From positions 310,001 to 374,000 of the forward strand of contig JASCOF010000005.1 in assembly GCA_029960065.1 (NCBI GenBank): a stretch of 64,000 nucleotides of DNA, in the 5' to 3' direction. The notes below the pieces were generated by a model. That model worked only from the letters and a program-made list of their open reading frames with translations. It did not search any database and was not told where the DNA came from. The position numbers and the translations under genes were made by a program. Below, in pieces: positions 41,578-50,480 of the stretch. Origin of the DNA: Flavobacteriaceae bacterium PS02336. Its GTDB lineage: Bacteria > Bacteroidota > Bacteroidia > Flavobacteriales > Flavobacteriaceae. The stretch's first letter is position 1. The number at the start of each line of letters is the position of its first letter.

Positions 41578-43578
41578 ATGGCATTAGATTCAAAAATTCC
41601 AAATGGTCCTATAGCGGACAAATGGACAAATTATAAAGATCATATTAATTTAGTAAACCCTGCTAACAAACGTAATTTAGATATTATTGTAGTTGGTACA
41701 GGTTTAGCTGGAGGTTCGGCTGCTGCTACTTTGGCTGAGTTAGGATATAACGTAAAAGCATTCTGCTTCCAAGATTCTCCACGTCGTGCGCACTCAATTG
41801 CGGCACAAGGAGGTATCAATGCAGCAAAAAATTATAAAGGTGATGGTGACTCAGTTTACAGATTGTTCTACGATACTGTAAAAGGAGGAGATTACCGTGC
41901 ACGTGAAGCAAACGTTCACCGTTTGGCTGAAGTTTCTGCAAATATTATTGACCAATGTGTAGCTCAAGGAGTGCCATTGGCTCGTGAATATGGCGGACTT
42001 TTAGATAACCGTTCTTTTGGAGGAACTTTGGTTTCTCGTACATTTTACGCACAAGGACAAACCGGACAGCAATTATTGTTAGGAGCTTATTCTGCAATGA
42101 ACCGTCAAATTGGTCGTGGAAAAATTAAAATGTACAACCGTCACGAAATGCTTGACATTGTTATCGTGAACGGAAAAGCGAGAGGTATTATCGCTCGTGA
42201 CTTAATTACAGGAAAAATAGAAAGACATTCTGCTCACGCGGTAGTAATTGGTTCTGGAGGATACGGAAACGTATTTTTCCTTTCAACAAATGCTATGGGA
42301 AGTAACGCAACAGCAGCTTGGAAAATTCATAAAAAAGGAGCGTTTTTCGCAAATCCTTGCTACACGCAAATTCACCCAACATGTATTCCGGTTTCAGGAG
42401 ATCACCAGTCAAAACTGACTTTGATGTCTGAGTCTTTACGTAATGACGGTCGTATTTGGGTGCCTAAAAACCTTGAGGATGCAAAAGCTATCCGTGAAGG
42501 AAAGAAAAAAGCAACTGATTTATCTGAAGACGAAAGAGATTATTTCTTAGAAAGAAGATATCCTGCTTTTGGTAACTTAGTTCCTCGTGACGTTGCGTCT
42601 CGTGCGGCTAAAGAAAGATGTGATGCTGGTTTTGGAGTTAACAAAACGGGTGAAGCAGTTTACTTGGATTTCGCAGCGGCAATTAAACGTTACGGAACTG
42701 AAGATGCTTATGTAAAAGGTTTAGACGATAAAGATGCTGCTTTGGTAACTAAATTAGGAGCTGCAATCGTGAAAAGTAAATACGGAAACTTATTCCAGAT
42801 GTATTACAAAATCGTTGATGAGGATCCTTATACAACACCAATGATGATTTACCCTGCGGTTCACTACACAATGGGTGGAACTTGGGTTGATTATAACTTA
42901 ATGACTACAATTCCAGGATGTTTCTCAATTGGAGAATCTAACTTCTCTGATCACGGAGCAAACAGACTTGGAGCTTCTGCTTTAATGCAAGGTTTAGCTG
43001 ATGGATATTTTGTACTTCCTTACACTATTGGAGATTATTTAGCTCCGGATATTAAAATGGGAGAAATTTCTACAGACTTACCAGAATTCGTTGAAGCTGA
43101 AAAAGCTGTTGTTGACCAAATCAATAAATTTATCAATAATAACGGAACTCATTCTGTAGATTATTTCCACAAAAAATTAGGGAAAATCATGTGGGATAAA
43201 GTTGGTATGGCTCGTAACGCTAAAGGTTTGACTGAGGCTATCGAAGAAATTGCTGCTTTACGTGAAGAGTTTTATAAAGATGTAAAAGTTCCTGGAAGCG
43301 CTTACGAATTTAATCAGGAATTAGAAAAAGCAACTCGTGTTGCCGATTTCTTAGAATTAGGAGAATTGTTCGCGAAAGATGCTTTACACCGTAACGAATC
43401 TTGTGGTGGTCACTTCCGTGAGGAATACCAAACAGAAGAAGGAGAAGCACTTCGTGATGATGATAACTTTGCATACGTTGCCGCTTGGGAATACAAAGGA
43501 AAACCAAGTGATGCAGTATTACACAAAGAACCTCTTAATTACGAAAACATTAAATTAGTACAGCGTAGCTATAAATAA
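41578..43578 (+). CDS. sdhA: succinate dehydrogenase/fumarate reductase flavoprotein subunit
   Basis: A 666-residue flavoprotein that oxidises succinate to fumarate in the citric acid cycle. The FAD-binding motif [18 protein letters not shown] is at about 38-55, and the covalent-FAD histidine is probably in [15 protein letters not shown]. Substrate-binding residues occur in [21 protein letters not shown] and [18 protein letters not shown]. The length and the single-cytochrome gene order are the Bacteroidota (type B) form. It lies 11 bp after sdhC and is separated from sdhB by 95 bp that holds an inverted repeat. Confidence 0.97.
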   Translation: MALDSKIPNGPIADKWTNYKDHINLVNPANKRNLDIIVVGTGLAGGSAAATLAELGYNVKAFCFQDSPRRAHSIAAQGGINAAKNYKGDGDSVYRLFYDTVKGGDYRAREANVHRLAEVSANIIDQCVAQGVPLAREYGGLLDNRSFGGTLVSRTFYAQGQTGQQLLLGAYSAMNRQIGRGKIKMYNRHEMLDIVIVNGKARGIIARDLITGKIERHSAHAVVIGSGGYGNVFFLSTNAMGSNATAAWKIHKKGAFFANPCYTQIHPTCIPVSGDHQSKLTLMSESLRNDGRIWVPKNLEDAKAIREGKKKATDLSEDERDYFLERRYPAFGNLVPRDVASRAAKERCDAGFGVNKTGEAVYLDFAAAIKRYGTEDAYVKGLDDKDAALVTKLGAAIVKSKYGNLFQMYYKIVDEDPYTTPMMIYPAVHYTMGGTWVDYNLMTTIPGCFSIGESNFSDHGANRLGASALMQGLADGYFVLPYTIGDYLAPDIKMGEISTDLPEFVEAEKAVVDQINKFINNNGTHSVDYFHKKLGKIMWDKVGMARNAKGLTEAIEEIAALREEFYKDVKVPGSAYEFNQELEKATRVADFLELGELFAKDALHRNESCGGHFREEYQTEEGEALRDDDNFAYVAAWEYKGKPSDAVLHKEPLNYENIKLVQRSYK

Positions 43579-43596
43579 GAATTTGGTCGGAAGCCC

Positions 43597-43659
43597 AAAG
43601 TCTTAAAGTCAAAAGGCAAAATGTGCCAAGCGACTTTCGACTTTCGACTTTATGACTTT
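43597..43659. repeat. inverted repeat inside the sdh operon
   Basis: AAAGTCTTAAAGTC (43597-43610) and GACTTTATGACTTT (43646-43659) match at 13 of 14 positions as reverse complements. It fills most of the 95-bp gap between sdhA and sdhB and could form an RNA hairpin in the operon mRNA. No T-run follows, so full termination is unlikely. Confidence 0.75.
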
Positions 43660-43673
43660 CAAACTAAAAAGGT

Positions 43674-44420
43674 ATGAAACTTACATTAAAAATATGGCGT
43701 CAAAAAAACGCTCAAGATAAAGGAGGGATTGTAGAATATCCTATCGATGGAATCGAACCAGATATGTCTTTCCTTGAAATGTTAGACGTTCTTAACGAAG
43801 GTTTAATCAATAAAGGAGAAGAGCCTGTAGCATTTGATCACGATTGCCGTGAAGGAATCTGCGGAATGTGTTCTTTATTCATCAATGGAGAAGCGCACGG
43901 ACCAGACAGAGGTGTTACAACTTGTCAGTTGCACATGCGTATGTTTAAAGATGGTGATACGATTTTTATCGAGCCATTTAGAGCAAAAGCTTTCCCAGTA
44001 ATTAAAGATTTAGTTGTTGACAGAAGTTCTTTTGATAGAATCCAGCACGCTGGAGGATTTATCTCTGTAAACACTTCAGGAAATACAATCGACGCGAATA
44101 CTATTCCTGTTCCAAAAGACGATGCAGACAAATCATTTGATGCTGCAGCTTGTATTGGTTGTGGAGCTTGTGTTGCAACTTGTAAAAACTCTTCAGCAAT
44201 GTTATTCGTTTCTGCAAAAGTTTCTCAATATGCATTATTACCGCAAGGTAAAGTGGAAGCAACGGATCGTGTATTAAACATGGTTCACCAAATGGATTTA
44301 GAAGGTTTTGGTAACTGTACAAACACAGGAGCTTGCGAAATCGAATGTCCAAAAGGAATTTCACTTGAAAATATTGCACGTATGAACCGTGAGTATTTAG
44401 CAGCAAGTTTAAAAGGTTAA
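43674..44420 (+). CDS. sdhB: succinate dehydrogenase iron-sulfur subunit
   Basis: A 248-residue iron-sulfur protein that carries electrons from the flavin to quinone. Three clusters can be seen: the [2Fe-2S] motif [14 protein letters not shown] with a later TTCQLH, the [4Fe-4S] motif [13 protein letters not shown], and the [3Fe-4S]-type motif [15 protein letters not shown]. The C-terminal [17 protein letters not shown] is normal for the family. It ends the sdhCAB operon and is followed by a perfect terminator. Confidence 0.97.
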   Translation: MKLTLKIWRQKNAQDKGGIVEYPIDGIEPDMSFLEMLDVLNEGLINKGEEPVAFDHDCREGICGMCSLFINGEAHGPDRGVTTCQLHMRMFKDGDTIFIEPFRAKAFPVIKDLVVDRSSFDRIQHAGGFISVNTSGNTIDANTIPVPKDDADKSFDAAACIGCGACVATCKNSSAMLFVSAKVSQYALLPQGKVEATDRVLNMVHQMDLEGFGNCTNTGACEIECPKGISLENIARMNREYLAASLKG

Positions 44421-44439
44421 TTTAACCGATTATTATATT

Positions 44440-44470
44440 AAAAAACGCTTCCTATTGGAAGCGTTTTTTG
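44440..44470. terminator. bidirectional terminator after sdhB
   Basis: AAAAAACGCTTCC (44440-44452) and GGAAGCGTTTTTT (44457-44469) form a perfect 13-bp stem with a 4-nt loop. The hexosaminidase gene converges on it and ends at 44474. Confidence 0.93.
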
Positions 44471-44473
44471 TTT

Positions 44474-46765
44474 CTATTCATAATACAATTGTGATGCACT
44501 AATTTCCTGTTTTTCTTTTCCTTCTTTCTGAATAAAACAGTTTAAAGTTGTTCCGCCAGTCAAATCAAAATAGCTGATGTTGAGTTTATGAAAACCTTTT
44601 TCTAATTTAATTGAACCATAAGCTTCGTTCATCCAATGAATGCCATCATTATCTACAATTAATTCATCATCTATAAAAAGCTTTGATCCGTCGTCTGAAA
44701 GGGTTGAAAAAGTATAATTTCCTGTTTCTGGAATAAAGATATATCCGCTGAATTTTAAACCAATATAACGCTCTAATTTCGTTTTCCATTTTTCAGCACT
44801 TATTTTGCCTTCTAAAATGCCGGAATTAACAGGTTTTGAAAGTTCTAAATCCTGAACCTGCTTAAATGTGCCTGTAAAATATTCGTATTTCAAACCGTTT
44901 TTCTTCGGCTGAATGGCTATTGAAGGTTTTGAATCTGGATTTCGAACAATGATTTTGTTGATGGAACTTCTTTTGCCGCTTTCGCTGATTTGAATTGTTT
45001 TAATGATTCGATATTCTCCTTTCGGAATATTTATCGTGACAGGTTTTTGATAGAAGTTTGCTGTTTCATCAGGATTATATCCGTCAATGGTATAAAAGAT
45101 TTTTCCGTTTTTGATGGTTGGTTTTAAATCTAAAATATATTTTGATGCAATTAATGCCGTTTCATCAGCACCAAAAGGCGTTGGAACTTTATACAATCTA
45201 TTTTGTAATTCTAGTTTTTCTAAATGGTAAGGCAATTGATTTTGAATAAAATGATTGTAATTTTTATTCGGAGTTTCTGTCCAAGCGATTTCTGCCAAAG
45301 CGAAAATTCTCGGATAAAGCATATAATTTAATTTTGCTGGGCTTGTTAAATATTCCGACCAAAGATTGGCTTGAACTCCAATGATATATTTTTGTTCTTC
45401 TATACTTAAACTGTCAACAGGAGTTGGATTGTAATGATACACTTTTTCTAAAGTACTCAATCGCCCAACGGTAAGCGGTTCATTTGGAGAATAACCTTGA
45501 TTGTAGTCAAAATATACTGTTCCTTCGGGTGTCATTACAACTGGATGTTTGAGTTTTGCCGCGTGAATGCCACCTGATTCTCCTCGCCAGGACATAACAG
45601 CCGCATTTGGTGCCAATCCTCCTTCTAGAATTTCATCCCAGCCGAAAATCTGTCTTCCGTTTGCATTCAAGAATTTTTCAATTCTTTTGATGAAATAACT
45701 CTGCAGTTCATGTTCGTCTTTTAAACCCGAATCTTTTATTCTTTTTTGACAATTCGGACAAACTTTCCATCTCGTTTTTGGACATTCGTCTCCGCCAATA
45801 TGAATGTTTTTACTTGGAAATAATGCCATTACTTCTGTCAAAACATCTTCTAAAAAAGTAAAAGTTTCGTCTTTTCCTGCACAGAAAACATCTTCAAAAA
45901 CACCCCAAGATTCTACAACTTTATAATTTCGATCTGGAAAACAAGCTAAATTTGGGTAAGCCGTAACCGCCGCAGAAGCATGACCTGGCATTTCGATTTC
46001 TGGAATTACATTCACATAATTATCTTCGGCAAATTTTACAATTTCTTTAATTTCTTCTTGTGTGTAAAATCCTCCGTAAGGATTTCCGTCGAAAAAAAAC
46101 GGCGCTCTTTCGAATTTATTTCCAACTAAAGTCTGCGCTCTTTTTGAACCGACTTCTGTTAGTTTTGGGTATTTTTTTATCTCAATTCTCCATCCTTGAT
46201 CGTCGGTTAAATGCCAATGGAAATTATTTAATTTATAACTTGCTATTTGTGCGATAAAATCTTTTATAACATAAATAGGGAAGAAATGACGGCAGACGTC
46301 TAAATGCAAGCCTCGGTAAGAATATCGCGGTTGATCTTCAATAATTACGCAGGGCAATTTTATTTCGGTTGAAATTTTATTTGGAAGAAGCTGTAATAAA
46401 GTCTGAACAGCATAAAATAATCCTTCTTCTTTTCCTGAAACTGAAATTTTGCTTGCAGAAATTTCAATTTTATAGCTTTCTTTCGATTTGAAATTTACAT
46501 CTGAATTAAACTCAATTTTGATATTTGATTTCTTTGAATTTGATTTCGAGTTGAATGCCGATTCTAAAATTTTTGCCGATTTCGATTCTTTATCACTGAA
46601 ATTTTTATTTATAAAATTCACTTGAACTTTTCCATTGATTCGAATGCTGTCTCCGGTCAATTTATAAAAGTTTGGAGCAGGGATTATCGAGATGTTCTGC
46701 TGTGAATTTTGAGCATTTCCATTTAAAAAAGCGACGAAGAAAAAAAGAAAAAGGATTTTTTTCAT
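44474..46765 (-). CDS. beta-N-acetylhexosaminidase (GH20) with C-terminal PA14 domain
   Basis: A 763-residue secreted glycoside hydrolase. Signal peptide 1-18 (MKKILFLFFFVAFLNGNA). Then a GH20b domain, a GH20 catalytic barrel with LNNFHWHLTDDQGWRIEIKK and the catalytic Asp-Glu pair in HIGGDECPKTRW, and C-terminal strand-rich parts ending in a PA14-type carbohydrate-binding domain (ETGNYTFSTLSDDGSKLFID). It removes terminal GlcNAc or GalNAc from chitin, glycan or peptidoglycan fragments. It sits leftward, beside a DeoR regulator read the other way, which could control it. The localisation is periplasmic or surface; no type IX sorting domain is seen. Confidence 0.93.
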   Translation of the reverse strand: MKKILFLFFFVAFLNGNAQNSQQNISIIPAPNFYKLTGDSIRINGKVQVNFINKNFSDKESKSAKILESAFNSKSNSKKSNIKIEFNSDVNFKSKESYKIEISASKISVSGKEEGLFYAVQTLLQLLPNKISTEIKLPCVIIEDQPRYSYRGLHLDVCRHFFPIYVIKDFIAQIASYKLNNFHWHLTDDQGWRIEIKKYPKLTEVGSKRAQTLVGNKFERAPFFFDGNPYGGFYTQEEIKEIVKFAEDNYVNVIPEIEMPGHASAAVTAYPNLACFPDRNYKVVESWGVFEDVFCAGKDETFTFLEDVLTEVMALFPSKNIHIGGDECPKTRWKVCPNCQKRIKDSGLKDEHELQSYFIKRIEKFLNANGRQIFGWDEILEGGLAPNAAVMSWRGESGGIHAAKLKHPVVMTPEGTVYFDYNQGYSPNEPLTVGRLSTLEKVYHYNPTPVDSLSIEEQKYIIGVQANLWSEYLTSPAKLNYMLYPRIFALAEIAWTETPNKNYNHFIQNQLPYHLEKLELQNRLYKVPTPFGADETALIASKYILDLKPTIKNGKIFYTIDGYNPDETANFYQKPVTINIPKGEYRIIKTIQISESGKRSSINKIIVRNPDSKPSIAIQPKKNGLKYEYFTGTFKQVQDLELSKPVNSGILEGKISAEKWKTKLERYIGLKFSGYIFIPETGNYTFSTLSDDGSKLFIDDELIVDNDGIHWMNEAYGSIKLEKGFHKLNISYFDLTGGTTLNCFIQKEGKEKQEISASQLYYE

Positions 46766-46867
46766 AATTGAAAAACTTTAAATTTTAGTAAAAAGGTATT
46801 TTAAAGATATATAAATGGTTTTAAAGTTGAATTTTTGAATGATTTTATTGCGAATACAGCTTTTGGA

Positions 46868-46900
46868 TTGAATGAAATATTTACGAATTGTTTATTTTTG
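46868..46900 (+). promoter_or_regulatory. promoter TTG-N22-TATTTTTG for the DeoR regulator
   Basis: TTG (46868-46870), 22 bp, TATTTTTG (46893-46900), 22 bp before the ATG at 46923. It lies in the 157-bp divergent region between the hexosaminidase and the regulator. Confidence 0.65.
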
Positions 46901-46922
46901 TAATTAGAAAAAAACAATCGGC

Positions 46923-47699
46923 ATGAGCACTGAAAATGAAGTTTTAAATTACAGTAAAGAAGAACGTAAAAATCATATTCTAAAAGAGATCAATCTGCAC
47001 ACGCGTGTTAGTTTTGAAACTCTTTCGGCTAAACTTGGTGTTTCCGAAGATACTGTTCGCCGTGATATTAATGAACTCGACGCTGATGCACTTTTAATTA
47101 AAGTAAAAGGCGGCGCGATGACAAAAGGATATCACTATTCTTCATCCAACCAGACTTATGCTGTCGAGGCAAAGCAAGTTATTGCTCAAAAAGCGGTCGG
47201 ACTTCTTCATGACGGAATGGTTTTAATTGTTGATGGAGGAACTACCATTCGTGAGTTCATCCGATTAATTCCAAACGATCTTAATTTAACTGTTTTTACG
47301 ATTACGGCTCTAACGGCGGTTCAGCTTTTAGATAAACCAAATATCAAAACCATCATGATTGGTGGCAGCATTTCGTCGTACAGTCAAATGTGTGTGAGCG
47401 GTGAAGCTTTTCATCAATTGGCCAACATAAAAGCAGATCTTTTGGTTCTCGGAACAAATGCTTTGGACATTGACGGCGGTTATTCTGATTCTGATTGGGA
47501 AACGGTTCAGGTTAAAAAAGCAATGATTCAGGCTTCTAAAAAAACAGCGGTTTTAACCATTACGGAGAAATTAAACACCGTTCTTAAAATGAAAATCGCT
47601 AGTTTGTCTGAGATAAATTATGTGATTACCGAAGAAGAACCAAATAGTGTTAAACTAAAATCATACAAAGAAAACTTTCCGAATGTGAATGTGATTTAA
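46923..47699 (+). CDS. DeoR-family transcriptional regulator
   Basis: A 258-residue regulator of sugar or amino-sugar metabolism. The N-terminal winged helix-turn-helix (about 15-70) reads SFETLSAKLGVSEDTVRRDI followed by the typical G-G-A-M wing. The DeoR C-terminal domain begins near 85 with the sugar-phosphate-binding VDGGTTIREFIRLIP and LGTNALDIDGGYSDSDWE. DeoR proteins usually respond to phosphorylated sugars. It is divergent from the GH20 gene and convergent with the dipeptidase operon (stop codons overlap), so either could be a target; this is inference. Confidence 0.92.
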   Translation: MSTENEVLNYSKEERKNHILKEINLHTRVSFETLSAKLGVSEDTVRRDINELDADALLIKVKGGAMTKGYHYSSSNQTYAVEAKQVIAQKAVGLLHDGMVLIVDGGTTIREFIRLIPNDLNLTVFTITALTAVQLLDKPNIKTIMIGGSISSYSQMCVSGEAFHQLANIKADLLVLGTNALDIDGGYSDSDWETVQVKKAMIQASKKTAVLTITEKLNTVLKMKIASLSEINYVITEEEPNSVKLKSYKENFPNVNVI

Positions 47700-48766
47700 T
47701 CCCAATGTTTGATTAGAAAATCAATCCAATTTTGATGAAATATCTTTTTTAAATCTTCATAAGTATAACCATGATTTTTAAAAATTAAAACTAGTTTTTG
47801 CAAATCGGCGATCGTATCTAAATCATATGGACATTGTTCTGTTCCAAAAGCGCCATCCAAATCAGAGCCAATTCCGATATGATTGGCATTTCCGGCAAGC
47901 TGGCAAATATGATCCATATGTTTAAAAGCAGTTTCTAAACTACAATTCATTTTTTTAGGATCTGAAATTCCTCTTTCCCAATTTGGCACCATCATCCACG
48001 CATCTAAAGCGCCGCCAATTACAGCTCCTCTAGAAACTAAAGCTTTAATCATCTCGTCGCTATATTGACGATTGTGATTAACTAAAGCTCTACAATTGTT
48101 ATGACTTGCCCAAACTGCTCCATTAAAATGATCCAAAGCCTGCCAAAAAGCATCATCACATAAATGGGTTGCATCGAGAATAATATTCAAACGCTCCATT
48201 TCTTTTAATAAATCAATTCCGTTCTGATTCATTTTTCCAGTTGCATCGGTTCCGTTTGCATATCGACCTGGACCATAATGCGCTGGTCCAACAGCTCGCA
48301 ATCCGTAGTTGTATGCTTTTTCTAAATAGGAAATAGCAACGAAAGAATCGGCTCCTTCCAAACTTAAAATATATCCAATAGGTTTTTTATCGTTTGGAGT
48401 TCCATCATTCCATAAATCAAAATGATTAAGAAGCGATTTTTTATCCGTAATTGCTGTCATTTCTCCAGCTTCTTCCATGCTTTTGTACCACGCAAGTTGT
48501 CCTTGTGTTTGTGCCCAAGCTTGTTCTGGTGAATTCCAACCCGGAATGATACTGTCGGGTTTTACAAATCGTGCAATTTGAGTCGCCACAACAATTCCGA
48601 TATTGCCGCGTCGAAGATCAGGAAAAGAAACTGTTGCGCGTTCGCGGTCGGGTTTGTCTGTCATTCCTTTTTCCAATTGGCGTAAAGTTGGGACATCGTT
48701 TCTCAGGTCTCGATTCCATTCCATCGCATTCATGCTGAGATCTAAATGAGCGTCTAGTATAAACAT
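47696..48766 (-). CDS. membrane dipeptidase (M19)
   Basis: A 356-residue zinc-dependent dipeptidase of the M19 (renal dipeptidase) family that hydrolyses dipeptides, including L-D and D-containing ones. The metal-binding motifs HLDLSMNAM (H7, D9), the bridging glutamate in LSLEGADSF, DATHLCDDAFWQ and ASHNNCRALVNH are in order. There is no signal peptide, so it would act in the cytosol. It is the last gene of a leftward operon with the D-amino acid enzyme 15 bp upstream. Its stop overlaps that of the DeoR gene by 4 bp. Confidence 0.93.
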   Translation of the reverse strand: MFILDAHLDLSMNAMEWNRDLRNDVPTLRQLEKGMTDKPDRERATVSFPDLRRGNIGIVVATQIARFVKPDSIIPGWNSPEQAWAQTQGQLAWYKSMEEAGEMTAITDKKSLLNHFDLWNDGTPNDKKPIGYILSLEGADSFVAISYLEKAYNYGLRAVGPAHYGPGRYANGTDATGKMNQNGIDLLKEMERLNIILDATHLCDDAFWQALDHFNGAVWASHNNCRALVNHNRQYSDEMIKALVSRGAVIGGALDAWMMVPNWERGISDPKKMNCSLETAFKHMDHICQLAGNANHIGIGSDLDGAFGTEQCPYDLDTIADLQKLVLIFKNHGYTYEDLKKIFHQNWIDFLIKHWD

Positions 48767-48781
48767 AATTCAGATTAAAAA

Positions 48782-49873
48782 TTAAATAGTGTTTTTTCGG
48801 CTTCGCGCACCAACTTGCCATTGCGCATAAATTTGCTGTTTTTTATTTACGACTTGAAGATTATCATATAAGGCAACAGTCGGACAAACATGATACGGTT
48901 CTGCGTAAATTATATCGCCGATTTCATATTCATTCTGGCCTTGATTTTCTAAAATCAAATGTTCTTCAGAATGTGCAGTTGCAATCAAATTTTCGTCATT
49001 CAAAATAACCAATCTTTTATCAATCGGATTTTCAGATGAAACGGCTTTATAACCAATATCGACACAGATTGTGTTTTTTGTTGGTTTAGAAATTACAGTT
49101 CCAACGATAGTTAATGCAGGATTAAAATCTTGTTCAGGCAAATTATTTTGATAATTCGAATCCCAAAAAACAAAAGTTCCCGGACTGCATTCTACATTTT
49201 CCTGCGATGCGTAAAATGGAAAAGTATTCGATCCGCCCGCAACAATTTTAAAGTTTTCTGCTTTATCGATAATTCGCTCAAAAGACTTAGAAGCTTCTAA
49301 ATTTCTTTCTTCAACACTTCCTTTTAGATGTCCGTCATAAATGTGGATGCCTTGAAATTGAATGTTTTTTAATTGCGAAATTTCATTAATTAACCCAATC
49401 CAATTTTCTGAAATTGAAAAACCTGTTCTATTCATTCCTGTATTTAAATCTAAATAAACAGACAAAACAAGATTATTTCTTTTAGCAGTTTCATTTAAAT
49501 CTGAAGCCGTTTTCAGATTGTCTACAATGGTTGAAAAATGGATTTCAGGGAATTTTTTAATTAATGAAATCCATCGTTCCGCCTTTAATCCAACGGGTTG
49601 GTAAGCTAAAAGAATGTCTTCGATATTTTGATTAGCAGCCAATTCAGCTTCAGCAATTGTAGCGCATTTTATTTTCTTGATATTGTAAATTTTAAAAAGC
49701 TCTAAAATCTCGGCATTTTTATGTGTTTTGATATGCGGGCGTAATCGCTGCGTGTCGCCTTTTACATATGAAATCAACTTCTCAATATTTTGCCGAACAC
49801 GATCTTCGTAAACTGCTAAAAACGGAGTATCGATAAGTGTTTCAGAATTTATTTCCCACCAGTTCTTTTGCAT
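48782..49873 (-). CDS. PLP enzyme of the D-threonine aldolase / D-serine dehydratase family
   Basis: A 363-residue fold-type III PLP enzyme. The PLP lysine is K49 in RLRPHIKTHKNAE, the phosphate-binding region includes VAGGSNTFPF, and the C-terminus has H328 and C330 in YAEPYHVCPTVALYD. A His-x-Cys pair binds zinc in eukaryotic-type D-serine dehydratases, while D-threonine aldolases have His-x-Asp, so D-serine dehydratase activity is favoured; this is inference. The neighbouring RidA would detoxify the enamine product of a dehydratase. It sits upstream of the dipeptidase and downstream of ridA and the permease. Confidence 0.85.
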   Translation of the reverse strand: MQKNWWEINSETLIDTPFLAVYEDRVRQNIEKLISYVKGDTQRLRPHIKTHKNAEILELFKIYNIKKIKCATIAEAELAANQNIEDILLAYQPVGLKAERWISLIKKFPEIHFSTIVDNLKTASDLNETAKRNNLVLSVYLDLNTGMNRTGFSISENWIGLINEISQLKNIQFQGIHIYDGHLKGSVEERNLEASKSFERIIDKAENFKIVAGGSNTFPFYASQENVECSPGTFVFWDSNYQNNLPEQDFNPALTIVGTVISKPTKNTICVDIGYKAVSSENPIDKRLVILNDENLIATAHSEEHLILENQGQNEYEIGDIIYAEPYHVCPTVALYDNLQVVNKKQQIYAQWQVGARSRKNTI

Positions 49874-49920
49874 GATTCTTGGTTTTTAGCAATTAATTGT
49901 AATCAGATTGAACATAATTT

Positions 49921-49996
49921 TTAAACACATAGAGTCATAGTTACTTTCACTTTCCTTATCTATAAATCTAAATAAATTATGACTCTATGTGTTTAA
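49921..49996. repeat. 19-bp perfect inverted repeat
   Basis: TTAAACACATAGAGTCATA (49921-49939) and TATGACTCTATGTGTTTAA (49978-49996) are exact reverse complements with a 38-nt spacer. It lies inside the leftward operon between ridA and the PLP enzyme. It looks like a dispersed extragenic repeat rather than a terminator, as no pure T-run follows. Confidence 0.85.
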
Positions 49997-50008
49997 AAAA
50001 CTAAACGG

Positions 50009-50476
50009 TTAGTACAATTCAAAAAGTGCTTCAACTTCAACAGGAATATTATCAGGAAGCGATCCAAATCCGACAGCGCTTCTTACGCCGATTCCGTTTT
50101 CTTGTCCCCAAACTTCTGCAAATAATTCGCTGCAGCCGTTAATCACATACGGATGTCGCAAAAAATCTGAAGTACAGTTTACCATTCCTAAAACTTTGAT
50201 GACTCTTTTTACTTTACTCAAGCTTCCAAAATTGGTTACAATGGTAGAAAGCATTGTCAGTCCGACTTGTCTTGCTGCCAGTTTTCCGGCTTCGATATCC
50301 ATATCTTCACCAATACGTCCAATGATTAAAGACTTGTCATCTTGCACAGGTCCGTGACCAGATAAGTAAAGATATTTTCCGTCTACTAAATAAGGTTTGT
50401 AAATTCCCAACGGCTGTGGAGCAGGAGGAAGCGACAAACCTAGGCTTTCGAATTTTTCTTGCGGATTTAAACTCAT
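50009..50476 (-). CDS. RidA-family protein
   Basis: A 155-residue member of the RidA/YjgF family, trimeric enzymes that hydrolyse reactive enamine/imine intermediates such as 2-aminoacrylate to keto acids. Segments LYLSGHGPV, ARQVGLTMLSTIVTNFGSLS, KVLGMVNCTSDFLRHPYVIN and IGVRSAVGFGSLPDNIPVEV are typical of the longer RidA branch. R103-like catalytic arginine is in GVRSAVG. The gene lies 4 bp after the permease gene in the same operon and upstream of the D-amino acid enzyme, so the enzyme and RidA probably act in sequence. Confidence 0.92.
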   Translation of the reverse strand: MSLNPQEKFESLGLSLPPAPQPLGIYKPYLVDGKYLYLSGHGPVQDDKSLIIGRIGEDMDIEAGKLAARQVGLTMLSTIVTNFGSLSKVKRVIKVLGMVNCTSDFLRHPYVINGCSELFAEVWGQENGIGVRSAVGFGSLPDNIPVEVEALFELY

Positions 50477-50480
50477 GATT

